Shown: positions 33,758 through 43,631, counted from the first letter of the stretch. The stretch is DNA of 64,000 nucleotides from Bacillota bacterium (GCA_017889545.1 JAGFZV010000009.1:1-64000); one strand, 5' to 3'. Numbers and translations: made by a program. The notes: generated from the letters alone by a model not told the origin.

Positions 33758-33819
33758 CGCCAAGAAAATTTCAAATATAGTTCAAAGAACAGCAAGGAAT
33801 ATTTTTCAGGAGCGAAAAT

Positions 33820-33882
33820 ATGTTTGATTTGCCAGACCCTTCTTTCGGCACGACGTTCACCGTGCAGTTGCCTGGTCAGTGA
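33820..33882 (+). CDS. Possible 20-aa peptide
   Basis: MFDLPDPSFGTTFTVQLPGQ with CAGGAGC 7 nt before the ATG and a terminator 15 bp after the stop. Only the ribosome site and terminator support it. Confidence 0.2.
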   Translation: MFDLPDPSFGTTFTVQLPGQ

Positions 33883-33897
33883 TCTGTTTATATGCAA

Positions 33898-33932
33898 AAG
33901 GACGATCCAACGTGCCTGATTGGATCGTCCTT
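33898..33932. terminator. Bidirectional terminator
   Basis: AAGGACGATCCAA and TTGGATCGTCCTT, between the transporter and smpB. Confidence 0.8.
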
Positions 33933-33963
33933 GAATATTTGAGCCTTTTAAACATTTTGTTCG

Positions 33964-34431
33964 CTATTCTTTTTGCCTGTCGCGAACAGCGCGGTCAATA
34001 TCCCGTTTGGCATCCCGTTCAGCAATATCCTGCCGCTTGTCATACGTTTTCTTGCCGGTCGCCAGGCCAATTTCCACCTTCACGCGGCCGCGAGAAAAAT
34101 AAAATTTCAGCGGCACCAGCGTAAAGCCTTTTTCTTTGATCTTACCAATCAGTTTGTCTATTTCATAACGGTGCATCAACAGTTTGCGAGGCCGAAGCGG
34201 GTCCGGGTTAAAGCGGTTGCCTTGTTCATATGGGCTAATATGCACATTGCGCAGGATCAGTTCCGCGTTTTCCACCGCCGCATAACCATCTTTTAAATTC
34301 GCTCTGCCGGCCCGCAGCGACTTCACTTCTGTTCCGGTTAACGCGATCCCGGCTTCGTATGTTTCATGAATAAAATAATCATGCCGCGCTTTGCGGTTCT
34401 CCGCTATGATTTTATTCGTTTTTTTCTCCAT
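33964..34431 (-). CDS. smpB: SsrA-binding protein
   Basis: 155 residues from ATG 34431. [40 protein letters not shown] is the OB-fold core that binds the tRNA-like part of tmRNA; the C-terminal tail [23 protein letters not shown] enters the ribosome. Length is standard. Needed for trans-translation; its RNA partner lies nearby. Confidence 0.97.
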   Translation of the reverse strand: MEKKTNKIIAENRKARHDYFIHETYEAGIALTGTEVKSLRAGRANLKDGYAAVENAELILRNVHISPYEQGNRFNPDPLRPRKLLMHRYEIDKLIGKIKEKGFTLVPLKFYFSRGRVKVEIGLATGKKTYDKRQDIAERDAKRDIDRAVRDRQKE

Positions 34432-34575
34432 TGTCTGCACCTCGCCGATATCGAATGTCTGTATCATTATACCACAAAATCGCTGTTGATTCAGACCAGG
34501 TTCGTTGAATTGACATCACTTCCTGTATGTCATACAATGGAAGTTAAGATGATACTTGCAAATCAAGGAGATGGT

Positions 34576-34959
34576 ATGATGACAACCGTGGTAAATACCT
34601 CCAAAGCGCCTGCCGCTATCGGTCCCTATTCGCAAGCAATAAAGCAAGGCGACCTTGTTTTCACCTCCGGTCAAATCCCGTTTAATCCGGCAACCGGAGC
34701 TTTGGTCACGAGCTCCATTGAAGATCAAACCCACCAAGCTCTGCAAAATGTGAAGGCCGTTCTCGAAGCGGGCGGGGCGAGCCTGGAGACGGTAATCAAA
34801 ACGACCGTTTTTATTAAAAACATGGATGACTTCGCCAGGATTAATGCCGTATACGCCACCTATTTCCCGGGAAATCCTCCGGCCCGGTCGTGCGTGGAAG
34901 TAGCCAGACTGCCACGCGATGTAAGTATTGAAATCGAAGCGATCGCCTACGCAAAATAA
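34576..34959 (+). CDS. ridA: RidA-family enamine/imine deaminase
   Basis: 127 residues from ATG 34576 (AAGGAG 5 nt before; a second ATG follows directly). KAPAAIGPYSQAIKQGDLVFTSGQIP and PPARSCVEVARLPRDVSIEIEAIAYAK include the conserved Arg and Glu of the active site. Hydrolyses reactive 2-aminoacrylate-type intermediates. Trimeric cytoplasmic protein. Confidence 0.95.
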   Translation: MMTTVVNTSKAPAAIGPYSQAIKQGDLVFTSGQIPFNPATGALVTSSIEDQTHQALQNVKAVLEAGGASLETVIKTTVFIKNMDDFARINAVYATYFPGNPPARSCVEVARLPRDVSIEIEAIAYAK

Positions 34960-34967
34960 GCGAATTA

Positions 34968-35007
34968 CGGTCAGGGGGACGGTTCTGTTGAACCGTCCCC
35001 CTGACCG
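34968..35007. terminator. Perfect 18-bp hairpin between ridA and rnr
   Basis: CGGTCAGGGGGACGGTTC and complement around TGTT. It ends both convergent genes; its GGGGACGGTTC sequence is also of REP type. Confidence 0.75.
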
Positions 35008-35012
35008 CTTTA

Positions 35013-37352
35013 TCACTTCTTTTTCGGTCTGGAAGTCTTCTTCGCACCAACAGAAGACTTCTTTTTTTCATCCTTTTTCCTTTTTGCAGGCCGGGCAGTT
35101 GCTGCCTTCGCGCCGGTGCTGCGCGGCTTTGCTTTCGCCTCCGCTGTCTTTTTGCCAACGGATTTTCTCTCGGTTTTTTTAGCGCCGGCTGTAAATCCGC
35201 GGGTATTTCTTGCGCCATCGCGCCGCAGCGAAAGCGTCTGCGGATGTAATGCAAAATCGATGGTTCGTTCTTCTGTATTCACTTTCATTAATATAACCTT
35301 GATTTCATCACCCAACCGGTATGTTTTTCTGGTCCGTTCGCCAACCAGCGCATACTGATCTTCGAGATAGTGATAATAGTCATCGTCCATGCAGGATACA
35401 TGAACCAACCCTTCCACGCCGTTTTCCAATTCGACAAAAATACCGAACGCTGTAACGCCGCTGATCACACCTTCAAATTCATCATTAATAAACTGCGCCA
35501 TATATTCGACCAGTTTTAACGCGACCGTATCGCGTTCCGCTTCAGCCGCCGCCCGTTCCTGCCGCGAAGAATGCAGCGTGATTTCCGGCAGTATGGCAGT
35601 CAGTTTTTCACGCCGTTTCGGAGAAATTCCCCCTTTTTGCAACGTTTCGCGGATCAGACGATGCACGATGAGATCCGGGTACCGCCGGATCGGCGAGGTG
35701 AAATGAGTATAGTACGTGGCGGCCAAGCCAAAATGGCCCACATTTTCCGGTTGATATTTCGCCTGTTTCAACGACCGCAGCATCACCGTGCTGATAATCC
35801 GTTCCTCCGGACGTCCGGCAATCTGCGTAAGAATTTTTTGCAGCGCCATAGGCTGGACATCATCCGTGCCGCTGATTCTCTGCCCGAACGTATGCAGCAG
35901 ATTATTCAGTTTCACCATTTTTTCTTGTGCCGGTTCTTCGTGAACCCGGAATACGAAGGGGACTCCCAAGTCATGCATATGTTCAGCGACCGTTTCGTTG
36001 GCCACCAGCATGAACTCCTCGATAATGGATTCGGAGATCGTCCGGACGCGTTTCAAAATGGCCAACGGCCGGCCTTGCGCATCCAGTTTGACTTTCAACT
36101 CGGGAAAATCAAAATCAATCGCGCCCCGGCTCATCCGCCGTTGGCGTAAAACGTGGCACAATCCCTCCATTTCTTCAATCTGCTGAACCAGATCCCGGTA
36201 TTCCTCCCGCAGAGTTTCGTTGCGGTCGACCAAGATTTGGCGAACAACGTTGTAAGACAATCGAGTCGCAACCCGGATCACACTGGGAAAAATTTCGTAA
36301 TGCAGTACCCGGCCCCGCGGGTCAATTTCCATCTGTATGGACATCGCTAACCGGTCTTCCCCGGCGTTCAAGCTGCAAATCCCATTCGACAGACGCGGCG
36401 GCAGCATGGGCAAAACCCGGTCCACCAGATAGACACTTGTCCCGCGTTGACGGGCTTCCTGGTCAAGCAGCGAATTTTCCTGCACATAATGACTGACATC
36501 GGCAATATGCACTCCCAGAGAATAACGGCCATTTGGCAGCCGCTGCACATCAACAGCATCATCCAAATCACGGGCGTCTTCCGAATCGATCGTTACCATC
36601 CGGACAGCACGCAAATCACGTCGGCCGGCAATTTCATGTTCTTGTATGGTCTGCTCAACGCCGGCAGCCGCCTGTTCGACTTCCGGCGGAAACCGGAGCG
36701 GCAATTGATGGTTTTTTATAATCGCTACGATTTCCAGCCCCGGATCGCCTTGATAGCCAAGAATTTCAACAATTCTGCCCTCCGCACTGCGTTTCTTTTC
36801 CGGCCACTTGGTAATCTCCACCGTAACTCGCGCCCCGCTCTTCGCCCCATTCCAGTCTTCTTTCGGAATAAAAATATCTTGGTTAATGCGGGCATCATCC
36901 GGAACGACAAACCCAAAATGCTTGCTGGTTTCAAACGTACCGACCAATTGCAAATTCGCCCGCCGGACAATACGGATAATTTCACCCTCCCGGCGTAAAC
37001 CGGCTGTCTGGCTATGAACGCGCGCTACCACACGGTCCTTGTTCATCGCATTGAATAAAGAATCGGACGGAATGTAAATATCTGTTTCAGCTGGATGATC
37101 GGGAACAACAAAACCAAACCCTTTGGCGTGCGCAGCCAACGTGCCCACAACCAAGTTCATCCGTTCCGGCAGTCCATATTTACCAAAGCGGGTCTTGATA
37201 ATTGCCGCTTCTTCTTCCAGTTTGTCCAGTGTACTCCAAAAATCCGCCAACTCTTTGGCCTTTAACCCCATCTCCTCGGCCAAATCTTCGGCGCTCAGCG
37301 GTTTATAGGCGTCTTCGCGCATGAAAGTCAGAATTTTTTCCTTCAACGGCAT
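35013..37352 (-). CDS. rnr: Ribonuclease R
   Basis: 779 residues from ATG 37352 (AGAGGGGG before it). Order: N-terminal helix-turn-helix (PLSAEDLAEEMGLKAKELADF), cold-shock domains, RNB catalytic domain with TIDSEDARDLDDAVDV (Asp cluster) and HFGLAATYYTHFTSPIRRYPDLIVHR, S1 domain (GVISGVTAFGIFVELENGVEGLVHVS), and a very basic Lys/Ala-rich tail. 3'-5' exoribonuclease that degrades structured RNA; in other bacteria it works with tmRNA-SmpB, encoded nearby. Confidence 0.96.
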   Translation of the reverse strand: MPLKEKILTFMREDAYKPLSAEDLAEEMGLKAKELADFWSTLDKLEEEAAIIKTRFGKYGLPERMNLVVGTLAAHAKGFGFVVPDHPAETDIYIPSDSLFNAMNKDRVVARVHSQTAGLRREGEIIRIVRRANLQLVGTFETSKHFGFVVPDDARINQDIFIPKEDWNGAKSGARVTVEITKWPEKKRSAEGRIVEILGYQGDPGLEIVAIIKNHQLPLRFPPEVEQAAAGVEQTIQEHEIAGRRDLRAVRMVTIDSEDARDLDDAVDVQRLPNGRYSLGVHIADVSHYVQENSLLDQEARQRGTSVYLVDRVLPMLPPRLSNGICSLNAGEDRLAMSIQMEIDPRGRVLHYEIFPSVIRVATRLSYNVVRQILVDRNETLREEYRDLVQQIEEMEGLCHVLRQRRMSRGAIDFDFPELKVKLDAQGRPLAILKRVRTISESIIEEFMLVANETVAEHMHDLGVPFVFRVHEEPAQEKMVKLNNLLHTFGQRISGTDDVQPMALQKILTQIAGRPEERIISTVMLRSLKQAKYQPENVGHFGLAATYYTHFTSPIRRYPDLIVHRLIRETLQKGGISPKRREKLTAILPEITLHSSRQERAAAEAERDTVALKLVEYMAQFINDEFEGVISGVTAFGIFVELENGVEGLVHVSCMDDDYYHYLEDQYALVGERTRKTYRLGDEIKVILMKVNTEERTIDFALHPQTLSLRRDGARNTRGFTAGAKKTERKSVGKKTAEAKAKPRSTGAKAATARPAKRKKDEKKKSSVGAKKTSRPKKK

Positions 37353-37392
37353 GCCCATACCCCCTCTTCCTTCCACTTTCGACAAGTTTCTG

Positions 37393-37785
37393 TCATACCG
37401 CCATCACAATGGCTTTTCCCTCCGCCGTCACCGTTCCGTCCGCTAAACGGATCGCTCCGTTCAACTCATACATTTTTCCGCGCTGACTGACAATTTTCCC
37501 GCTGATCAGCAATTTTTCCCCGATCGGAGTCGGATTCCGGTAACGGATCTCCAGACGGGCGGTTACAGCCTGGATCCCCTTGCTGTAAATATAACGGGCC
37601 ATTACCTCATCGAGTAAAGTACTGACAATCCCGCCATGAACAATTCCGTTATAGCCCTGATGCCGCTTTTCGGCAACAAACGTTGTATTGTATGTATCAT
37701 TTTCCTCATGAAAGGTCAGCTTCAACCCCATCGGATTATCAGGGCCGCAAGCAAAACACCAACTATTTTCATCTGCCATCGCCAT
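37393..37785 (-). CDS. PaaI-type hotdog thioesterase
   Basis: 130 residues. CFACGPDNPMGLKL at the start and HQGYNGIVHGGIVSTLLDEVMARYIY contain the HGG motif and acidic residue of the hotdog thioesterase active site. Acyl-CoA substrate unknown. TAAGGAGG precedes the ATG; 40 bp upstream of rnr on the same strand, probably co-transcribed. Confidence 0.9.
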   Translation of the reverse strand: MAMADENSWCFACGPDNPMGLKLTFHEENDTYNTTFVAEKRHQGYNGIVHGGIVSTLLDEVMARYIYSKGIQAVTARLEIRYRNPTPIGEKLLISGKIVSQRGKMYELNGAIRLADGTVTAEGKAIVMAV

Positions 37786-37822
37786 GTTTCGTTCCTCCTT
37801 ATTATCATCTCAATACTGTTGT

Positions 37823-38572
37823 TTATTCCTTTTCTCCGGCCTGTAAAAACTCATGAATACCGGCAAAAACAAGCTCTCTCTCACTGTCCAAAGTCACAAT
37901 ATGACCGGAATTCTGCAGCCAAATCAACTGTTTTTGGCTGCTGCCGGCATAGTCGTAAAGATACTGCGCGCCTTCCGGGCGAACGGTGTGTTCGCTGCGT
38001 GACTGAATAATTAAGAGCGGTCGGCTGACAGCCGGCAAACACGTTTTGACCTGCTCAATCAGTTCCAGCAAACTCTCCAGACTGCGAAGCGGCGTACGAT
38101 TATAAGCTACCGAATATTTGCCTTCAACAGGATACAACTTGCGCCGACGTTTCGGTGCAAAGCGCCGAAACAAACGATAGACGCGCAAGAAAGGCAGACG
38201 CCGATCGGCAAGAAAGAACGGCGTGCTCATGGTAACAATCTTTTTTACCGGATATTCCACGGCCAATTTCAATGCCAGCAGTGCTCCCATCGATAGGCCG
38301 ATCACACTGACCTCCCGACAAAGTCCTTGCAAATAATGATACCCGTTTTCAACCTCCGTATACCAGTGCTGCCAGGCAGTTTTTGCCATTTCTTCCGGGC
38401 TGGTCCCATGCCCGCAGAGCCGCGGCGCCAATACCGTATACCCCTGCTCCTGAAGATATTCACCCAATAGGCGCATTTCGGCCGGCGACCCGGTAAACCC
38501 ATGGATCAAAAGCACGCCTTGATCGCCGCCAGGCAGCAGAAAGGGTTCAGCCCCCTTCATTATTGCCATCAT
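37823..38572 (-). CDS. Carboxylesterase/lipase, alpha/beta hydrolase (Est30-like)
   Basis: 249 residues. LLIHGFTGSPAEM (oxyanion loop), GLSMGALLAL (Ser nucleophile) and NSGHIVTLD (His) are clear. The acid position, usually RHDE in Est30, reads RSEH here, so the catalytic Asp seems to be Glu. Two ATGs stand at the start; the second (38569) is better spaced from GAGGAGG. Precedes the thioesterase and rnr on the same strand. Confidence 0.88.
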   Translation of the reverse strand: MMAIMKGAEPFLLPGGDQGVLLIHGFTGSPAEMRLLGEYLQEQGYTVLAPRLCGHGTSPEEMAKTAWQHWYTEVENGYHYLQGLCREVSVIGLSMGALLALKLAVEYPVKKIVTMSTPFFLADRRLPFLRVYRLFRRFAPKRRRKLYPVEGKYSVAYNRTPLRSLESLLELIEQVKTCLPAVSRPLLIIQSRSEHTVRPEGAQYLYDYAGSSQKQLIWLQNSGHIVTLDSERELVFAGIHEFLQAGEKE

Positions 38573-38646
38573 ATCCCTCCTCGGCCGAATATCTGAACAA
38601 ACGGACTAACTTGACACGACCACTGTACCTATTATATTTTCTCTAA

Positions 38647-38835
38647 CTAAGAGTAATTTCCTGCCATTTCACACCCTCCAACCAACGTAAAAGCACGGAC
38701 AGTTACTCGACTGCCCGTGCCTTCAGGGAAAAAATCCGAAGGTTTCAATTGTGTAATAAGATAAGCGGCGACTCCTAACACAGCGATATTCTTTATAATA
38801 TTACCTAATAATGCTATATCCATAAACAGCTCCAT
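38647..38835 (-). pseudogene. LytS-like N-terminal fragment
   Basis: 62 residues; DIALLGNIIKNIAVLGVAAYLITQLKPSDFF resembles the first membrane helix of the LytS sensor upstream. The rest is unrelated, and a terminator-like hairpin (GCACGGACAGT/ACTGCCCGTGC, 38691-38719) lies inside the frame. No good ribosome site. A remnant or a tiny membrane protein. Confidence 0.35.
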
Positions 38836-38878
38836 ACAATTCTATCTCAACGCAAAATCAAGCTTGGAAAAGATCGTG

Positions 38879-39646
38879 CTAAAAGTGAATATACTCCTTC
38901 AGTTTCTTGGCATACGCCCGGCTGACCGGGATCTCTACTTTTTCCTGCCCTTTAAGAACAAGCAGATAGCCTCGGTTAAACCAATGGGAAAGCTGCTGTA
39001 TCTGGTTCACATTGACAATATAGTTCCGGTGGCAGCGGAAAAAAGAGTTAGGATCAAGCCGGCTTTCAAACTGCTGTAACGACAAGTGAGTACTACAGGT
39101 TTTCCCGTCAACTGTACGCACAAAAACCAGCCTATCTTTGGCAAAGACCATTTGAATGGAACTGCTATCGACAATTTCCAGCTTGCCGTCCCGTTCCAAT
39201 AAAAATTTGTTGGGTAAGGTCTCCTCTTTTCTTGCAGCTGGGGACATTTTTTCGTGCGTCCCTTGCCGTTCCGCCAACAAATTTTTTACTTTTTGCATAA
39301 CGCGCGCAATATCCTGCTCGTCGAACGGCTTTAACAAATAGTCTGCTGCGTCCACCTTAAAAGCGTCCAATGCGAATTGATCGAACGCAGTGGCAAAAAC
39401 AATCAAGGGGTGAGGTTTCCAACTGATTAACTGGTCGGCAACTTGCAGTCCTGTCAGTCCCGGCATTTCAATGTCAAGAAAAATGACATCCGGCTTTTGC
39501 TTCTTGGCCGCAGCTAAGGCATCATTTCCATTATAACAGATACCCACGAGTTCTACTTCGTCCATCGGTTCCAACAAAGAACGTAATTCTTCACAAATCA
39601 ACTTCTCGTCATCAACAATTAACACACGAATATTCCTTACTTTCAC
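38879..39646 (-). CDS. lytR: LytTR-family response regulator
   Basis: 255 residues. Receiver domain: DDE acidic pocket (VLIVDDEKLI), phospho-acceptor in DVIFLDIEMPG, and YLLKPF Lys. Residues about 150-255 are a LytTR DNA-binding domain (FFRCHRNYIVNVNQI, GQEKVEIPVSRAYAKKLKEYI). GTG at 39646 overlaps the lytS stop, with GGGAGGG upstream. Partner of the sensor encoded directly before it. Target genes are not evident; no lrgAB is present. Confidence 0.93.
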   Translation of the reverse strand: MKVRNIRVLIVDDEKLICEELRSLLEPMDEVELVGICYNGNDALAAAKKQKPDVIFLDIEMPGLTGLQVADQLISWKPHPLIVFATAFDQFALDAFKVDAADYLLKPFDEQDIARVMQKVKNLLAERQGTHEKMSPAARKEETLPNKFLLERDGKLEIVDSSSIQMVFAKDRLVFVRTVDGKTCSTHLSLQQFESRLDPNSFFRCHRNYIVNVNQIQQLSHWFNRGYLLVLKGQEKVEIPVSRAYAKKLKEYIHF

Positions 39647-41376
39647 ACACTTCCCTCCCCGCAAGGAGGATAGATCCGTACCATAGTCCCTTTATTTTCC
39701 TGACTCTCAATCTGCAAGCTGGCACCATTCCCATAGATTTTCTGCAACCGTCCCTTAATGTTTCGCAGGCCAATCCCGCTCCCTTGCTCAGATTCGATGG
39801 ATATATGTTCATCCAACAGATTGGATAATCTCTCTGCCGCAATACCAATACCGTTATCTTCAACGGTAACAACAAGCATTTGCTTCTCTGAACGGACCGT
39901 AATTTTTACCTTTCCGCCGTCAGTTTTATGGGACAGGCCGTGTTTTAATGCGTTTTCTACAAGCGGTTGAATCGTGAAAACAGGGATGAAGAACTTGCCG
40001 CATTGCATTTCAATCTCTTCTTCTATCTGAATGCGATCACCAAAACGGGCCTTCTCCAAATGAACATAATGTCGTACTGTTTCCATCTCCTCTGCCAAGC
40101 TCACCATTTCCCGCTGCCGCCGTAAGGTTTTGCGTAGAAAATCTGCTAAATCTTTGATAAGGGAACGGGCTATTTCAGGGTCAGTGCGCGTCAATATCCG
40201 TATTGTGCTCAAGCTGTTAAACAAAAAATGTGGATTAACCTGCGCCTTCAAGGCGGCAAATTCTGCCTGTGACAACAGTCTTTGCTGTTCATCCATCTTG
40301 AATTGCGCCAGCTGCATGGTCAGGAAATCTGCAACACCGCAAATAAGCTCCACCTCATAGGGAGAAATAATTTCATTGTTCATCTTGTACAGTTTAAAAC
40401 TACCTAACAATTCGCCATTCAAAATTAAAGGGGCTTCAATGACTGCGGTTAATGGACAGTTAGGATTGGGGCAGCCAATTCCGTCCCGGCCATTGACGAT
40501 CACCGGCTCCCCTTTTTGCATCATTTGTTTTGTTGCCAAAGTGACGATCGGCGCATCAACGATATGATGATCACAACCGTTTCCGACAAAGGCCAGCACT
40601 CTCTTTGCATCCGTAATCGCAATCGCGGCCGCATGGATTTCCTGATAAATGATTTCTGCAACCGTCTGAGCCGTCTTCTTATTTAAACCGGTTCGCAGCA
40701 AACCGCTGGTTTTGTGGATAACCTTCATGGCATACTGCGCCGATTGCGCCTGTATTTTTTCCTGTTCTTTAAGTACATCCCGGATGATATAAATAAACAA
40801 TCCTGAAGCCAAGCAGTTAGCTACAATTGTGGGAATTGCAATTGTTTTTTCCAATTCCCAAGCAGCTTCGAACGGCTTCGCCATCGTTAAAATGAATAAT
40901 TTTAAAATGATTTCACAGACAAAAGCAACAAGAATTGTCAGCTTGAAATTCATCCGGCGAATATCATAGCGTTTGCCCACCAAACCACTGACATAGCCAA
41001 TAAAAATATTGGACAGGACAGCAGGCCACATCGTAAACCCGCCCATAAAATAGCGTGGAATGGCGCCGATAATCCCGACACCAACACCAACAAACGGCCC
41101 GCCGAGCAATCCGCCGACAATCGGCCCAACAATGCGTGTATTGGCTATCGCCCCTTCCACAGGGATCCCAATAAGATTACCAAAAACAGAAAAAGCTCCC
41201 AATACAAAAACCAAGAAAACTTTATCCCGGCTCCGGTTAGGAAAGTTATGCAGGGCACGGCGAAACGCCGGCAACTGCACTGTGATGTAAGCCGCCAGAA
41301 TGATCAGCCCAATATTCCGTAATATGGCGATCAAAAAAATGTTTTCCGTATCAAAAAAAATATTAATGCGTTCCAC
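39643..41376 (-). CDS. lytS: LytS-family sensor histidine kinase
   Basis: 577 residues. N-terminal 5TMR-LYT membrane domain (RNIGLIILAAYITVQL ... GGLLGGPFVGVGVGIIGAIPRYFMGG), then a GAF-like domain (about 220-350), then a His kinase: VNPHFLFNSLSTIRIL (phospho-His), QPLVENALKHGLSH (N box), VEDNGIGI and GSGIGLRNIKGRL. The GTG at 41376 touches the AGGGGG site; the next codons GAACGC lead to ATT, which is better spaced, so the start is uncertain. Family members sense pyruvate or cell-wall state. Confidence 0.92.
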   Translation of the reverse strand: MERINIFFDTENIFLIAILRNIGLIILAAYITVQLPAFRRALHNFPNRSRDKVFLVFVLGAFSVFGNLIGIPVEGAIANTRIVGPIVGGLLGGPFVGVGVGIIGAIPRYFMGGFTMWPAVLSNIFIGYVSGLVGKRYDIRRMNFKLTILVAFVCEIILKLFILTMAKPFEAAWELEKTIAIPTIVANCLASGLFIYIIRDVLKEQEKIQAQSAQYAMKVIHKTSGLLRTGLNKKTAQTVAEIIYQEIHAAAIAITDAKRVLAFVGNGCDHHIVDAPIVTLATKQMMQKGEPVIVNGRDGIGCPNPNCPLTAVIEAPLILNGELLGSFKLYKMNNEIISPYEVELICGVADFLTMQLAQFKMDEQQRLLSQAEFAALKAQVNPHFLFNSLSTIRILTRTDPEIARSLIKDLADFLRKTLRRQREMVSLAEEMETVRHYVHLEKARFGDRIQIEEEIEMQCGKFFIPVFTIQPLVENALKHGLSHKTDGGKVKITVRSEKQMLVVTVEDNGIGIAAERLSNLLDEHISIESEQGSGIGLRNIKGRLQKIYGNGASLQIESQENKGTMVRIYPPCGEGSV

Positions 41377-41470
41377 CCCCTAACAATCGACAACTGTGCC
41401 TTTACTCTGGCATTACATTAACGGATACTGAATATATCCGTTAGACAATCGCAGCTATTTCCCTCCGCCA

Positions 41471-41525
41471 AAGCGAGTGGACAATCCGAGTATATACTAT
41501 ATCATCTCGGATTGTCCACTCGCTT
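41471..41525 (-). terminator. Terminator of the carboxylate operon
   Basis: AAGCGAGTGGACAATCCGAG and its exact complement, 13 bp after the CoA-transferase stop. Confidence 0.82.
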
Positions 41526-41538
41526 TTCCCTCATGCAA

Positions 41539-43047
41539 TTATTTGAATCTCATAGTACCCTTTTCCTGAAAATTTACATGCCACGAAAGTGCTTCGTTTA
41601 AAATATGCGGAGTTTGTGCATAGCCGCACTTATTTTCCGCTCTCTCAAGATAATCCAGCAATTGCGGCCGATAATCCGGATGAGCGCAATTTTCGATCAT
41701 CACTCTCGCCCGCTCTTTTGGCGATAACCCGCGCAAATCGGCAACACCCTGTTCTGTAATAAATATGTCAATGTCATGCTCAGTGTGGTCAACATGGGAG
41801 CACATCGGTACCACCGAAGAGATTTCGCCTTCCTTTGCCGTAGATGCGGAAAAGAAAATGGTCAGGTAAGCATTGCGGGCAAAATCACCCGATCCGCCAA
41901 TTCCGTTCATCATCTTGCTTCCCATAATATGGGTGGAATTTACATTGCCATAAATATCCGCTTCAATGGCGGTATTCATCGCAATCAAGCCCAGACGGCG
42001 GACCACTTCCGGATTATTCGCAATCTCCTGTGGCCGAAGCACAATATACTTGCGGTAACGCTCAATATCAGACTTCAATCGATTAAGCCCCTCCGGCGAT
42101 GGCGTCAGTGCAGTTCCCGATGCAAACAATAATTTCCCGCAATCGATCAGATCCAGCATCCCATCCTGGATGACTTCCGTATACACCATTAAATCCTGAA
42201 AATCCGAACTGACAAGACCCGAAATCACCGCGTTCGCCACAGATCCTACACCGGATTGGAGCGGCAGCAAATTTTCCGGAAGACGTCCTGCCTGGACTTC
42301 TTGACGAAAAAAGCGTATCAGGTGTTCCGTCATTGCCCGGGAATTGTCATCAACCGTACTGAACGGCCTTACTCCGTCAGGAATATCGCAGGGAACAATG
42401 GCGCATATTTTATCCGGACCGCAAGGAATAAAAGCCGTCCCGATGCGGTCACGCACGCCGGTAATTGGAATTATGCCCCGGCGCGGCGGATCCAGCGGCG
42501 TATAAACATCATGCATTCCTTCCAGTTCAACCGGCTGTGAAGTGTTAATTTCAACAATCACTTTTTTTGCACTTTGAACAAACGAAGCAGAATTGCCCAT
42601 GGACGTCGTGGCGATCATATGACCCTCTTCGGTAATCGCGCAGGCTTCGATCACTGCTATATCGACCTTGCCGCCCAAAAATCCGTTGCGGGCCATTTGC
42701 GCCACATGACTGAGGTGCAGATCGCTGTAATGAATACTGCCGTTATTAATCGCTTTACGGATCAAATCATTTGTCTGATAAGGAATACGACGCGCAAGCC
42801 CATTGACCTTGGCCAATTCTCCGTCCAATTCGGCGCCAACTGAAGCTCCGGTCCAAAGGTTGATCTGAAAATGTTCTTTCTTCATCCTTTCAGCTAACGC
42901 AAGCGGTACCGCTTTAGGATATCCCGCAGGCGTAAATCCACTGGCAGCGACATTCATGCCTGGCTGTATGAAGGATGCAGCTTCTTCGGGACTGGTAACC
43001 TTCGCAAAGAGCTCTTTACAGCGAATGCGATCAGAAATATCAATCAT
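41539..43047 (-). CDS. Succinyl-CoA:acetate CoA-transferase (acetyl-CoA hydrolase family)
   Basis: 502 residues. MNVAASGFTPAGYPKAVPLALAERM at the N-terminus, EVIQDGMLDLID containing the catalytic Glu, EADIYGNVNSTHIMGSKMMNGIGGSGDFARNAYLTIF. Length and motifs match the Cat1/AarC/ScpC group. It would convert succinyl-CoA plus acetate to succinate plus acetyl-CoA. It lies 62 bp behind korC, whose complex makes succinyl-CoA, which supports this specificity. Last gene of the carboxylate operon. Confidence 0.9.
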   Translation of the reverse strand: MIDISDRIRCKELFAKVTSPEEAASFIQPGMNVAASGFTPAGYPKAVPLALAERMKKEHFQINLWTGASVGAELDGELAKVNGLARRIPYQTNDLIRKAINNGSIHYSDLHLSHVAQMARNGFLGGKVDIAVIEACAITEEGHMIATTSMGNSASFVQSAKKVIVEINTSQPVELEGMHDVYTPLDPPRRGIIPITGVRDRIGTAFIPCGPDKICAIVPCDIPDGVRPFSTVDDNSRAMTEHLIRFFRQEVQAGRLPENLLPLQSGVGSVANAVISGLVSSDFQDLMVYTEVIQDGMLDLIDCGKLLFASGTALTPSPEGLNRLKSDIERYRKYIVLRPQEIANNPEVVRRLGLIAMNTAIEADIYGNVNSTHIMGSKMMNGIGGSGDFARNAYLTIFFSASTAKEGEISSVVPMCSHVDHTEHDIDIFITEQGVADLRGLSPKERARVMIENCAHPDYRPQLLDYLERAENKCGYAQTPHILNEALSWHVNFQEKGTMRFK

Positions 43048-43109
43048 ACTATCAATACCCCTTTTGTAATGCTTGATTATTCAATTTTTCCAGCCGGTCA
43101 CGCAAACCC

Positions 43110-43631
43110 TTATTGAATACTTTCGTAGCCAATGCGCAAAGCTTCCATATTCTTTGGTACGGTTGCAGGCGGAACGCGTTTGGCAACTGCTTTCTGGATC
43201 GTTTCGAAGGACACCGCGCCGGTTACTTTCACCAACAACCCCAACGCGATAATATTGGCAAACAGGTCGCGGCCTAAATGCTCCACCGACAGGTTGGTAA
43301 TCGGCACCTTGACAATATGCTCGGAGCCATGCGGGTTCTGGACCAGATCTTCATCAACAATGACGATGCTGTCCGGCGTGAGATCATGAGAGTATTTATC
43401 CATGGCCTGTTGGGTCATGGCCAGAAAAATTTGCGGGTTCACAACTTTCGGATGATAAATAAAATGGTCGTCGATCAGGACTTCCGCTTTCGAGGAACCG
43501 CCGCGCGCTTCCGGTCCGTAAGATTGGGACTGGACAGCCTGTTTGCCTTCCATGATGGCCGCTTCCGCCAGAATAATCCCGGCGGTAATCAGCCCTTGTC
43601 CGCCGGATCCGGATAATCGAATTTCTTTCAT
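43110..43631 (-). CDS. korC: 2-oxoacid:ferredoxin oxidoreductase gamma subunit
   Basis: 173 residues. IRLSGSGGQGLITAGIILAEAA and QSYGPEARGGSSKAEVLI are the POR gamma signatures. Follows korB with a few bases of overlap. Part of the KorDABC complex; 2-oxoglutarate as substrate is suggested by subunit layout and the CoA-transferase neighbour, though a branched-chain 2-oxoacid is possible. Confidence 0.92.
   Translation of the reverse strand: MKEIRLSGSGGQGLITAGIILAEAAIMEGKQAVQSQSYGPEARGGSSKAEVLIDDHFIYHPKVVNPQIFLAMTQQAMDKYSHDLTPDSIVIVDEDLVQNPHGSEHIVKVPITNLSVEHLGRDLFANIIALGLLVKVTGAVSFETIQKAVAKRVPPATVPKNMEALRIGYESIQ

Noticed and set aside
33784-33882. Leader-peptide attenuator before the hairpin at 33898
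   Set aside because: The 20-codon ORF lies after the transporter gene and faces smpB in the opposite direction, so it cannot be a leader of either gene.
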